Origin: Candidatus Korobacter versatilis
GTDB taxonomy: Bacteria > Acidobacteriota > Terriglobia > Terriglobales > Acidobacteriaceae
Assembly (NCBI GenBank): GCA_016185395.1
Contig: JACPNR010000010.1
Location: 80,242-144,241, forward strand
Direction: 5' to 3'
Length of the DNA stretch: 64,000 nucleotides
The notes beneath the pieces were generated by a model. The model was given only the letters and a program-made list of their open reading frames with translations, was not told the origin of the DNA and searched no databases. This document shows positions 7,741 to 16,140 of this stretch, piece by piece. The position numbers were made by a program, and so were the translations under genes. Every line of letters starts with the position of its first letter. Within the stretch, counting starts at the first letter, position 1.

Positions 7741-8796
7741 TTATCGATGCGTTCGATCTTGTGCAAACGGAAGGCTGCTCACGCGCGCCTGCGCGCCCTC
7801 CGCTTCGACCTCGCTGCCGGGCTTGCCCGCTTCGCGCCGGATGTATCCGAGCGCGAGCGTGCAGTGGTTGCCGTTGGGCAACTGCGCCACGCTGGTGAGC
7901 AGGCCCACGTCCTTGCCTGCCGCGGTGATTTTCGCGCCTGGTTGGGGCGCGCCTTCGGTGAACTCGAACCCCGCGAGCGAGCGATGGACGGCGCCGCGCG
8001 CGTGAATGCGCTCCACGATCTCCTGTCCGAGATAGCAGCCCTTGTTGAAGTTCAGCGCGCGCTCCTGCGCGGTCTCTTGCGGCAGGTCTTTTTCGCGGAT
8101 GTCCACACCGAAGCGGGGAATGCCATCGGCGACCCGTGCTAGTTCAAGCGCTTCGTAGCCGACCGGAGTGGCGCCGGCAGCGACGAGGGAGTTCCAAAGT
8201 GCCTCGGCGTTCGCCGGTGCGAGCCAGACCTCGAAACTGTTGGGCGTGTCTTTGCGGATGACGGTCGTGCCCACGCCTTGCCAATCTGTGTCGGCGGTCG
8301 CGAGCGGCTCAGCGGGGATGTTGAGCTCGAGTTGCTTCAGGAGGCCGGCTGCTTCGGGTCCAGCAAGGCCGATCGCGGTCAGCTTGCCGCTCGCGTCTGA
8401 GACCTCGACCTCGTCCATGATGATGTACTTGTCGAACAACTGCAGCACCGTGTGGGACTGGGAGACGTCGGTGTCGACCATCAGCGCTTCGCCGCGGTTG
8501 TAGATGTACATGTCGGCGAGGATGTGTCCCTGGGCATTGAGCAGGAAGTTGTAGGTGCCGCGGCCGACTTGCAGATCGCGGATGTTGTTCGTGACCATGC
8601 CGTTCATCCAGCGGACGCGGTCGTTGCCGCTGACGACGAGCTGCGCGCGGCGTCCCAGATCGTAGACGCCGCCGCCTGAGCGCAGCGCGGCGAACTCTTT
8701 CGCCACACCGCCGAAGGACGCAGCCGTTTCCGTACCGCCGAACTCGCCCAAGCGGGCGCCGGCGGCAACGAGCGCGGGATGGAGTGGTGTCTGCAT
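7741..8796 (-). CDS. ygfZ: YgfZ/GcvT-like folate-binding protein (Fe-S cluster maintenance)
   Basis: 351 residues. The YgfZ fingerprint KGCYLGQE is at 252-259, including the conserved Cys254. The N-terminal part matches the GcvT-type fold (GGGVYDLGRRAQLVVSG, MVTNNIRDL, NAQGHILADMYIY). Known role: tetrahydrofolate-dependent maintenance or repair of certain Fe-S enzymes such as MiaB. It is first in a four-gene minus-strand run and divergent from the secreted DUF1579 gene at 8916. Confidence 0.9.
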   Translation of the reverse strand: MQTPLHPALVAAGARLGEFGGTETAASFGGVAKEFAALRSGGGVYDLGRRAQLVVSGNDRVRWMNGMVTNNIRDLQVGRGTYNFLLNAQGHILADMYIYNRGEALMVDTDVSQSHTVLQLFDKYIIMDEVEVSDASGKLTAIGLAGPEAAGLLKQLELNIPAEPLATADTDWQGVGTTVIRKDTPNSFEVWLAPANAEALWNSLVAAGATPVGYEALELARVADGIPRFGVDIREKDLPQETAQERALNFNKGCYLGQEIVERIHARGAVHRSLAGFEFTEGAPQPGAKITAAGKDVGLLTSVAQLPNGNHCTLALGYIRREAGKPGSEVEAEGAQARVSSLPFAQDRTHR

Positions 8797-8915
8797 GGCC
8801 GGTGCGGTGTTCCCAACCGTTGATTATAGCTGTGCGGTGTGGCTTGGCCGGGCGCGGCGGACGGGCTATCATCGCCAGTCACCGAACGCCAGTCTCACAA
8901 GACTCCGGAGGAAGC

Positions 8916-9431
8916 ATGAGAGCTTCTCGTCTTTTCGTCGTCACGCTCTGCCTCGCCGCCGCGGCCTCGCTCACGGCACAAGAGATGCATCCCAAGCCGA
9001 TCCCGAACGCCGCGTTCGAACGCCTCGCGACGCTCGCCGGACCATGGAACGGAACGTATGTCGGCCCGGAGGGCAGTTTCACCGGTAAGGCGAGCTTCAA
9101 GGTCGTCTCCGGCGGCTCGGCCATCATGCTGAGCATGGACGAAGGCAGCGCCGGCGAGATGATCACGATGTTCCACCCGGATGGCGGCAAGCAGCTCATG
9201 GCCACGCATTACTGCGCCGGGCAGAACCAGCCGCGGATGAAGCTGACTGCATTGGCGGACCCGAACGTGCTTGTCTTCGATTTCGTGGATGGAACCAACG
9301 TGGGCGGCGAGCACATGAACAAGCTGGTCATCACCATCGTGGACGCCGACCATCACGTGGAAGAGTGGACGTCTGAGAACAACGGCAAGCTCACGACGGC
9401 GAAGTTCGACTACAAGCGGGCGAAGAGCTAG
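8916..9431 (+). CDS. Secreted DUF1579-like protein
   Basis: 171 residues from the ATG at 8916, chosen because GGAGGAAG lies directly upstream (8907-8914) and the residues that follow form a signal peptide (MRASRLFVVTLCLAAAASLTA). An upstream in-frame extension to 8784 lacks these signs. The mature part (FERLATLAGPWNGTY, SMDEGSAGEMITMFHPDGG, VEEWTSENNGKLTTAKF) resembles the DUF1579/lipocalin-like family. Function unknown. The stop overlaps the GTG of the next gene. Confidence 0.75.
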   Translation: MRASRLFVVTLCLAAAASLTAQEMHPKPIPNAAFERLATLAGPWNGTYVGPEGSFTGKASFKVVSGGSAIMLSMDEGSAGEMITMFHPDGGKQLMATHYCAGQNQPRMKLTALADPNVLVFDFVDGTNVGGEHMNKLVITIVDADHHVEEWTSENNGKLTTAKFDYKRAKS

Positions 9432-10510
9432 TGGGGAGAGCGGCGGAGCAAGGCAAGAAGCGCATCGCGGTCGTGCCCGGCGACGGTATCGGCAAGGAAG
9501 TGATCGCCGCCGCGCTGGAGGTGCTGCGCGCTTCGGACGCGCCGCTCGCGTTCACGGAGTTCGACTGGGGCGCGGACCGCTATCTGAAAGACGGCACCAC
9601 GCTGCCGGGCTATGCGGATGAATCCGGCTTCCGCACGCTGGAGAGGGATTTCGCTGCCGTCTTTGTGGGGGCCCTCGGCGATCCGCGCGTGCCATCGAAC
9701 GTCCACGCGAAAGAGATCCTGCTGGGTATGCGCTTCAAGATGGACCTCTATGCGAACGTGCGTCCGGTGAAGTGTCTGGATGAATCGCTCAACCCGCTGA
9801 AGCACGCCAAGGCGGGGGAGATCGATTTCGTCATCGTGCGCGAAAACACCGAAGGCCTGTACGTCGATCGCGGCAGCCACACCGGTGAGGGAACGCCGCA
9901 GGAGATGGCCATCCAGGAAGACGTGAACACGCGCAAGGGCGTGGAGCGCGTGGTCCGCTACGCGTTTGAACTGGCGGTCCGACACGGACGCAAGAAAGTC
10001 CTGATGACGGACAAGTCGAACGTGATGACCATCGCGCATGGCCTGTGGCAGCGGGTGTTCAAATCGGTCGCGGCGGAGTTCCCGCAGGTCACCGCCTCGC
10101 ACATGTACGTGGACGCGCTCTGCATGCAGATGGTACGCGACCCGAAGCAGTTCGACGTGATCGTGACCAACAACATGTTCGGCGACATCATCACCGACCT
10201 GGGAGCGGCGCTCCAGGGCGGACTGGGGATGGCGGCGAGCGCGAACGTGCACCCGGGGAAGACGTCGATGTTCGAGCCGGTGCACGGGTCGGCGCCGCCG
10301 CTGGCGGGCAAGGACCAGGCGAACCCCATCGGCGCCATCGCGACGGCCGCCATGATGCTCGCTCACCTCGGCCTGGCCAAAGAGTCAGAGAAGATTGACC
10401 GCGCCATCCTGGAAGCGGTGCGGCAGAAGAAGACGACTGCAGACGTGGGCGGAGCGCTGGGCACGAAAGCCAGCGCGGCGTTCATCGCCGAGCAGGTCGC
10501 GCGCGACTAA
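9431..10510 (+). CDS. 3-isopropylmalate / isocitrate-type NAD(P)-dependent beta-decarboxylating dehydrogenase
   Basis: 359 residues. Family motifs: VVPGDGIGKEV at the start, ANVRPVKC (substrate Arg), VIVRENTEGLYVDRG, TDKSNVMT, NMFGDIITDLGAALQGGLGMA and FEPVHGSAPPLAGKDQANP. The beta-decarboxylating dehydrogenase family is certain. LeuB is the likeliest member, but homoisocitrate or tartrate dehydrogenase cannot be excluded, and no leuACD genes are nearby. The GTG start overlaps the preceding stop codon (TAGTG). Confidence 0.82.
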   Translation: MGRAAEQGKKRIAVVPGDGIGKEVIAAALEVLRASDAPLAFTEFDWGADRYLKDGTTLPGYADESGFRTLERDFAAVFVGALGDPRVPSNVHAKEILLGMRFKMDLYANVRPVKCLDESLNPLKHAKAGEIDFVIVRENTEGLYVDRGSHTGEGTPQEMAIQEDVNTRKGVERVVRYAFELAVRHGRKKVLMTDKSNVMTIAHGLWQRVFKSVAAEFPQVTASHMYVDALCMQMVRDPKQFDVIVTNNMFGDIITDLGAALQGGLGMAASANVHPGKTSMFEPVHGSAPPLAGKDQANPIGAIATAAMMLAHLGLAKESEKIDRAILEAVRQKKTTADVGGALGTKASAAFIAEQVARD

Positions 10511-10541
10511 GAATTCATTTTGAAATGCGAAGAGGATGCCG

Positions 10542-12512
10542 ATGAAGACGACGAAACTTCTGCTTGGAGTCCTGCTGCTGGCGTTGTGCGCGCCCGCTTT
10601 TTCGCAGACGGCCGCGCCCACCGCGCAGCCGCAGGCGGCGGCGACGCTCAAGCCCTACGACAACCTGGTGGTCGAGAACGTGCCGCCCATCCCGATGAGC
10701 GTTGTGGAAGACGTGGCGCGCTATACCGAGTACCGCACGGCGGGCTTCCGCAGCTGGCATCCGACGAAGCGCGAGCTGCTCATCGGCACGCGCTTTGCCG
10801 ACGTTCCGCAGGTGCATCGCGTGGCCACGCCGGGCGGCGCGCGCGCGCAGCTCACCTTTTATCCGGACCGCGTTGGCGGGGGCACTTACGAGCCACGGCG
10901 CGGGAGCTACTTCGTGTTCTCCAAGGACAAGAGTGGCGACGAGTTCTTCCAGTTCTATCGCTACGACGTGGCGACCGGCAACGTAACGTTGCTGAGCGAT
11001 GGCAAATCGCGCAACACCGGATTCCAGTTCTCTACCGATGGCAACCGCGCCGTCTACGGTTCTACGCGGCGCAATAACGACGATGTGGACCTCTACGTCA
11101 TCGATCCCAAGGACCCGAAGTCGGACCGCATGCTCGCAGAGCTCAAGGGCGGCGGATGGGGCGCGCTCGACTGGTCGGAGGACGACAAGAAGATCGCGGT
11201 GCTGGAAGAGATCTCCGCCAACGAGAGTTACATCTGGCTGGTGGATGCGGCGACCGGGCAGAAGGAGATGGTCACGCCGAAGGCTGCGGAGAAGATCTAC
11301 TACGGCGGTGCGATCTTCTCGAAGGACGGCAAGGGCCTGTACGTCACCACCGACAAGGAGGGCGAGTTCCAGCGCCTGGCGTACGTGGACCTCGCGACGA
11401 AGAAGCACACTTATCTGACGTCGCGCATCCCTTGGGACGCGCAGTCGTTCGACCTGAGTCGCGACGGCAAGACGATTGCTTTTGTTACCAACGAGAACGG
11501 TATCGGCAAGCTGCACCTGCTGGACGTGGCGAGCGGAAAAGAGAAGGCAGTGCCGCCGCTGCCTTCCGGGACCATTGGTTCGGCAACGTGGCACGAGAAC
11601 AACGTGGACCTCGCGTTCGACATGGACAGCGCGCAGTCTCCGAACGATGTCTATTCGCTCAACGTGCGCACTGGGAAAGTGGACCGCTGGACCACGAGCG
11701 AGACTGGTGGCGTGCTGACCACCGACTTGCAGGAACCGGAGCTGATGAAGTGGAAGAGCTTCGACGGCATGGAGATATCCGGCTTCCTCTACAAGCCGGC
11801 GGCGAAGTTCACGGGGAAGCGCCCGGTGATGATCAACATCCACGGCGGGCCGGAAGGGCAGAGCACGCCCGGCTTCCTCGGCCGCAGCAACTACTACCTG
11901 AAGGAGCTTGGCGTCGCCATCCTTTATCCCAACGTGCGGGGCTCGAGCGGATATGGCAAGACGTTTCTCGCGATGGACAACGGCTTCAACCGCGAGAAGA
12001 GCTACTGGGACATCGGCGCGCTGCTTGACTACATCAAGACGCGTCCTGACCTCGATAGCGAGCGCGTGTTCATCATCGGCGGCAGCTATGGCGGGTTCAT
12101 GTCGCTGCAGGTCTCCACGCACTACAGCGACAAGATCTGCTGCTCGGTGGACATCGTCGGCATTTCAAACCTGGTGACGTTCCTCGAGAACACTTCTGGA
12201 TACCGCCGCGACCTGCGGCGCGTGGAGTATGGCGACGAGCGCGACCCGAAGATGCGCGCCTTCATGGAGCGGATCGCGGCGGTGAACAACGCGGACAAGA
12301 TCAAGAAGCCCACCTTCGTGGTGCAGGGCTTCAACGACCCGCGCGTGCCGCGCACCGAAGCCATGCAGATGGTGCAGAAGATCCGCTCCAGCGGGACGCC
12401 GGTGTGGTTCCTCATGGCCAGCGACGAAGGCCACGGCTTCGCCAAGAAAAAGAATGCCGACTACCTGTTCTATTCGACGGTCATGTTCATGAAGGAGTTC
12501 CTGCTGAAATAG
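10542..12512 (+). CDS. Secreted S9 family (prolyl oligopeptidase/DPP-type) peptidase
   Basis: 656 residues from the ATG at 10542; an ATG 6 bases upstream leaves no room for the AGAGG ribosome site at 10531-10535. A signal peptide is followed by a beta-propeller (about 60-400, repeated FSTDGNR- and FSKDGKG-like blades). The alpha/beta-hydrolase domain carries the triad: Ser515 in GGSYGG, Asp599 in GFNDPRVP and His631 in EGHGF, plus the oxyanion segment HGGPEGQ. It hydrolyses peptides in the periplasm. A strong terminator follows at 12532. Confidence 0.92.
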   Translation: MKTTKLLLGVLLLALCAPAFSQTAAPTAQPQAAATLKPYDNLVVENVPPIPMSVVEDVARYTEYRTAGFRSWHPTKRELLIGTRFADVPQVHRVATPGGARAQLTFYPDRVGGGTYEPRRGSYFVFSKDKSGDEFFQFYRYDVATGNVTLLSDGKSRNTGFQFSTDGNRAVYGSTRRNNDDVDLYVIDPKDPKSDRMLAELKGGGWGALDWSEDDKKIAVLEEISANESYIWLVDAATGQKEMVTPKAAEKIYYGGAIFSKDGKGLYVTTDKEGEFQRLAYVDLATKKHTYLTSRIPWDAQSFDLSRDGKTIAFVTNENGIGKLHLLDVASGKEKAVPPLPSGTIGSATWHENNVDLAFDMDSAQSPNDVYSLNVRTGKVDRWTTSETGGVLTTDLQEPELMKWKSFDGMEISGFLYKPAAKFTGKRPVMINIHGGPEGQSTPGFLGRSNYYLKELGVAILYPNVRGSSGYGKTFLAMDNGFNREKSYWDIGALLDYIKTRPDLDSERVFIIGGSYGGFMSLQVSTHYSDKICCSVDIVGISNLVTFLENTSGYRRDLRRVEYGDERDPKMRAFMERIAAVNNADKIKKPTFVVQGFNDPRVPRTEAMQMVQKIRSSGTPVWFLMASDEGHGFAKKKNADYLFYSTVMFMKEFLLK

Positions 12513-12531
12513 TTCGAAGTGGCGGCACGGA

Positions 12532-12560
12532 AGGCGGGCGGCAACGCCCGCTTTCTTTTG
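12532..12560 (+). terminator. Rho-independent terminator after the S9 peptidase
   Basis: A 7-bp stem GCGGGCG/CGCCCGC with a GCAA tetraloop (12534-12551), followed by TTTCTTTTG. It lies about 20 bases after the S9 stop codon. Confidence 0.8.
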
Positions 12561-12617
12561 TCGCAAAGGGTAGCAACTGCTGCGTTCTGATCATGGAGAG
12601 GACCGTCTAACCGTCCA

Positions 12618-14201
12618 ATGTCCCTTATGCGCAAGCTTCGCTGGGTCACGCTTCTCGCTGTCCTTCTCTACGTCCCGCCGGCGGCATTCCCGCAGCAGCA
12701 GCCCGCGCCTCCCCCCGCGGTGGACACGCCGGGTGCGAACCCCGCACCGCCGCAGGCGCCCGGCAAAAAGAAGAAGAACGAGCACAAGATATCCGAGAAA
12801 GAAGCCAAGGCGCTCTTCGCGGAGGTCGACGAGATCCTGAAGTTCGTCTCGAAGGACACCGGCCTCGAGATCAAGCATCCGGTAAAGCGGGAGCTGGCCA
12901 GCCGCGAGCAGGTGCGCAAGTACGTCGCCAGCAAGAGCAAGGACGACGAAGACACCAAGAAGCTGGCGCGCACCGGTATCGTGCTCAAGAAGATCGGCCT
13001 GTTGCCGCGCGATTTCGATCTCGAAGCGTATCTCTCCGACCTGCTCGAAGAGCAGGTGGCCGGCTACTACGACTCCAAGACCAAAACCGTCTACCTGCTC
13101 GACTGGATCGACGCCGACTCGCAGAAGCCGGTGCTCGCCCACGAACTGACGCACGCGCTGCAGGACCAGAACTACGATCTCGAAAAATTCCTCCGCAAGG
13201 GCATCAAGCAAGAGGACCAGTCGAAATCGCTGAAGGCGCACGAGGAGATCGAGGTCCACGTAGACGAGCCGGGCACGGCGCGGCAGGCCATCATCGAAGG
13301 ACAGGCGATGGTGGTGCTCATTGATTACATCCTCGCGCCGAGCGGGCACACCGTCGCCGATTCGCCCATGATCGGGGAGATGATCAAGATGAACGCGCAG
13401 CGGCAGAACGACGAGTATCCGCTGATGGCGAAAGCGCCGCTCTACCTGCGCGACTCGCTGATGTTTCCTTACACCTACGGCATGGACTTCGTGGAGGCCA
13501 TGCTGCACCGCGGCGGACGGCAGCTCGCCTTCGCCGGCGTGCTCGGCAAGCCTCCGCGCAACACGCGCGAAGTGATGGAACCGAAAGCCTACGCGATGGA
13601 CGAGCGCCTCGGACCGCTCGTTCTTCCCGACATGCACAAGCTGCTGGGCAAGGAGTACGAGCCGTATGACGTGGGGAACGTGGGCGAGTTCGACGTCCAC
13701 GGGCTGCTGAAACAGTTTGCCGGCGAGAAGGCCGCGGACAAACTTTCTCCGCGGTGGCGTGGTGGCGCGTACTACGCGGCGGAGCGCACGAGCGGCCTGG
13801 CGGGGAAGACCGACTGTGCCGCCAAGCGCAGCGACGCGAAGGTGCTCGAAGCACAACGAGTCGCATGCCTGGCGATGCTCATCGAAACGCGCTGGGATTC
13901 GCCGGAAGCGGCCACGCAGTTCGCGCAGCGCTATGCGAGCCTGCTGCTGGTGAAGTACAGGTTCGCGCAGAACCTGTCCGACGAGAGCGCGCAGCCGGAG
14001 AAGAGTGACCGCGCCCGCACGCGCTGCTTCGAGTGCGCCGGTGGCGAGCGCTTCCGCACCGACGAAGGCCTGGTCATCATCCAGCAACAAGGCGACCTTG
14101 TCATCGCGCTCGAGACCTTCGACGACGAGACGACAGGGAAGCTGCAGGCGGCAGCAGCCCTGGGTGCTCGTCCGCCGTCCGCGGTCCACAGTCCACAGTA
14201 A
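12618..14201 (+). CDS. Secreted HExxH-type putative metallopeptidase of unknown family
   Basis: 527 residues; an N-terminal hydrophobic signal (about 5-25) is followed by a Pro/Lys-rich linker. A zinc-peptidase signature HELTH lies at 175-179 within VLAHELTHALQDQNY, preceded by DLLEEQVAGYYDSKTKTVYLLD. That pattern is typical of uncharacterised acidobacterial secreted metalloproteins. A downstream Glu in IIEGQAM could be the third ligand (inference). Two cysteine pairs occur late (CAAKRSD... and RCFECAGG). The last residues are encoded by GGTCCACAGT-type repeat sequence. No clear Shine-Dalgarno is seen; an internal ATG at 12630 is an alternative start. Confidence 0.7.
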   Translation: MSLMRKLRWVTLLAVLLYVPPAAFPQQQPAPPPAVDTPGANPAPPQAPGKKKKNEHKISEKEAKALFAEVDEILKFVSKDTGLEIKHPVKRELASREQVRKYVASKSKDDEDTKKLARTGIVLKKIGLLPRDFDLEAYLSDLLEEQVAGYYDSKTKTVYLLDWIDADSQKPVLAHELTHALQDQNYDLEKFLRKGIKQEDQSKSLKAHEEIEVHVDEPGTARQAIIEGQAMVVLIDYILAPSGHTVADSPMIGEMIKMNAQRQNDEYPLMAKAPLYLRDSLMFPYTYGMDFVEAMLHRGGRQLAFAGVLGKPPRNTREVMEPKAYAMDERLGPLVLPDMHKLLGKEYEPYDVGNVGEFDVHGLLKQFAGEKAADKLSPRWRGGAYYAAERTSGLAGKTDCAAKRSDAKVLEAQRVACLAMLIETRWDSPEAATQFAQRYASLLLVKYRFAQNLSDESAQPEKSDRARTRCFECAGGERFRTDEGLVIIQQQGDLVIALETFDDETTGKLQAAAALGARPPSAVHSPQ

Positions 14202-14257
14202 AAGCTGGCATGCCTCGGCCACCGTGGACTGTTCACTGTCCCCTGTGGGCTGCCTTG

Positions 14258-14263
14258 TATAAT
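14258..14263 (+). promoter_or_regulatory. Perfect TATAAT -10 element ahead of mtnP
   Basis: TATAAT lies 38 bases before the mtnP start. No good -35 hexamer is present at 16-18 bases upstream. Confidence 0.45.
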
Positions 14264-14265
14264 TC

Positions 14266-14293
14266 CGCGTTCGCACTTGCACGCAAGAACGCG
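14266..14293 (+). promoter_or_regulatory. Leader hairpin abutting the mtnP ribosome binding site
   Basis: CGCGTTC (14266-14272) pairs with GAACGCG (14287-14293), and TTGC with GCAA extend it inside. The 3' arm touches the first G of the GGAG Shine-Dalgarno (14293-14296). It could modulate translation; no known riboswitch class is recognised. Confidence 0.35.
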
Positions 14294-14301
14294 GAGTCAC
14301 T

Positions 14302-15180
14302 ATGCGCGAAGCAGAGATCGGCATCATCGGCGGTAGCGGCCTCTACCAGATGCCGGGATTGACCAGCCTGGTGGAGAAGACGGTGGTCACGCCGTGGGGA
14401 AAGCCCTCCGACGCGTACCACCTGGGCACACTCGAGGGCCGGCGCGTCGCGTTCCTGTCGCGCCACGGGCGCGGCCACCGCTTCATGCCGAGTGAGCTGA
14501 ACTACCGGGCCAACATCTACGGCTTCAAGTCGCTGGGCGTGGACCGCATCCTCTCGATCTCCGCCGTGGGCTCGCTCAAGGAAGAGCACAAGCCGCTCGA
14601 GTTTGTGATTCCGGACCAATTCATCGACCGCACGCGGCATCGCACGGACACGTTCTTCGGCGAAGGCGTGGTAGTCCACGTGGCGTTCGCGGACCCCACT
14701 TGCGCGGAGATCTCGAAGATCGCGCAGGCGGCCGGGCAGAAGGCGAACGTCAAGGCGAAGTTGGGCGGGACGTATGTGTGCATGGAAGGCCCCCAGTTCT
14801 CCACGCGCGCCGAGTCGAACCTGTATCGCTCGTGGGGAGCGGACGTCATCGGCATGACGAACCTGCAGGAGGCCAAGCTGGCGCGCGAAGCGGAGCTTTG
14901 CTACTCCACCGTCGCGATGGTGACCGATTACGATTGCTGGCACGATTCGCACGAGTCGGTGACGGTGGACCAGATCGTCGCCAACCTGCTTAAGAACGCG
15001 GAGAACGCCTGCGCGCTGGTGAAGCACGCCGTGGCTGCGATGCCGAAGCAGCGCTCGTGCAAGTGCGGCGCTGCGCTGGCCAACGCTATTCTCACCGACA
15101 AGGCGAAGATCCCCGCGGAAGTGAAGCAGCGGCTGCATCTGCTGATCGGCAAGTACGTGGGCGAAAAGGCGGGAGCGTAA
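14302..15180 (+). CDS. mtnP: S-methyl-5'-thioadenosine phosphorylase
   Basis: 292 residues, normal MTAP length. Motifs: IGIIGGSGLYQMPGL, LSRHGRGHRFMPSELNYRANIYG, ISAVGSLKEE, MEGPQFSTRAES and IGMTNLQEAKLAREAELCY, with the NxxEA-type purine site. It cleaves methylthioadenosine from polyamine and SAM metabolism into adenine and methylthioribose-1-phosphate. GGAG lies 5 bases upstream of the ATG. A PfkB-type kinase follows after 2 bases and may act on a related nucleoside or sugar. Confidence 0.93.
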   Translation: MREAEIGIIGGSGLYQMPGLTSLVEKTVVTPWGKPSDAYHLGTLEGRRVAFLSRHGRGHRFMPSELNYRANIYGFKSLGVDRILSISAVGSLKEEHKPLEFVIPDQFIDRTRHRTDTFFGEGVVVHVAFADPTCAEISKIAQAAGQKANVKAKLGGTYVCMEGPQFSTRAESNLYRSWGADVIGMTNLQEAKLAREAELCYSTVAMVTDYDCWHDSHESVTVDQIVANLLKNAENACALVKHAVAAMPKQRSCKCGAALANAILTDKAKIPAEVKQRLHLLIGKYVGEKAGA

Positions 15181-15182
15181 GG

Positions 15183-16106
15183 ATGCCGGAGCCCGAGTCG
15201 CCCTTGCTCGTCGTTGGCTCCGTGGCCTTCGACACCATCAAGACACCACACGGCAAGCAGGAGCGCATCCTCGGCGGCTCCGCGACATATTTTTCCCTGG
15301 CCGCGAGTTATTTCACCGATGTCCGCGTGATCGCCGTGGTTGGCGAGGATTTCACCGGCGCGCACGAAGCGGTGATGACGGACCGGGGCGTGGACACCCG
15401 CGGCATCCAGCGCGCCAAAGGGAAAACGTTCCACTGGGCGGGCGAGTATGGCGACAACCTCAACGAAGCCAAGACGCACCTGACCGAGCTGAACGTCTTC
15501 GAAGACTTCAAGCCGCAGGTGCCGGCCGAATTTGCCGATTCCGGTTTCCTGTTCCTCGCGAACATCGATCCGGTGTTGCAGGCGCAGGTGCGAAGCAGCA
15601 TGCCTGGCGTCCAGCTCACCGGCGGCGACACGATGAATTTCTGGATCGGCGGGAAGCGGCGAGAGCTGCAGGAGACGCTCAAGCTCGTGGACATCCTGCT
15701 CGTCAACGATGGCGAAGCGAAGATGCTGGCCGAAGACAACAGCCTGCCGCGCGCGGCGCACAAGATCCGCGCCATGGGTCCGAAGGCCGTGGTGATCAAG
15801 CACGGCGAGTATGGCGCGACCATCTTCTTTGCCGACAACAAGCATCCGTTCCGCGCGCCCGCGCTGCCACTCGATGAAGTGCGCGATCCGACCGGTGCGG
15901 GCGACAGTTTTGCCGGCGGCTTCATGGGATACATCGCTTCGCAAGGCAAACTAGATCGCGAAGTCCTGAAGCGGGCGATGTTCTACGGCGGCGTGATGGG
16001 CTCGTTCGCGGTGGAGCGCTTCGGCACCGAGCGGCTGCAATCGCTCACGCGCGAGGAGATCGAGGCGCGCTTCGAGTTGTTCCGCGAACTCACGCACCTG
16101 GAATAG
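15183..16106 (+). CDS. PfkB family carbohydrate/nucleoside kinase
   Basis: 307 residues from the ATG at 15183, two bases after the mtnP stop. The PfkB C-terminal signature DPTGAGDSFAGGFMGY gives the catalytic Asp, and the N-terminal GG motif is GGSATYFSLAAS. The coupling with mtnP suggests a substrate from nucleoside salvage, for example adenosine or a methylthioribose-like sugar. This is inference; sugar specificity cannot be assigned. Confidence 0.85.
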   Translation: MPEPESPLLVVGSVAFDTIKTPHGKQERILGGSATYFSLAASYFTDVRVIAVVGEDFTGAHEAVMTDRGVDTRGIQRAKGKTFHWAGEYGDNLNEAKTHLTELNVFEDFKPQVPAEFADSGFLFLANIDPVLQAQVRSSMPGVQLTGGDTMNFWIGGKRRELQETLKLVDILLVNDGEAKMLAEDNSLPRAAHKIRAMGPKAVVIKHGEYGATIFFADNKHPFRAPALPLDEVRDPTGAGDSFAGGFMGYIASQGKLDREVLKRAMFYGGVMGSFAVERFGTERLQSLTREEIEARFELFRELTHLE

Positions 16107-16140
16107 TGGACGTGCACGGTCCACAGTGGCCGAGGTGAGA

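Noticed and set aside
10536..10541. ATG at 10536 as start of the S9 peptidase
   Set aside because: No space between the AGAGG site and this ATG; the ATG at 10542 has a 6-base spacer and begins the signal peptide.
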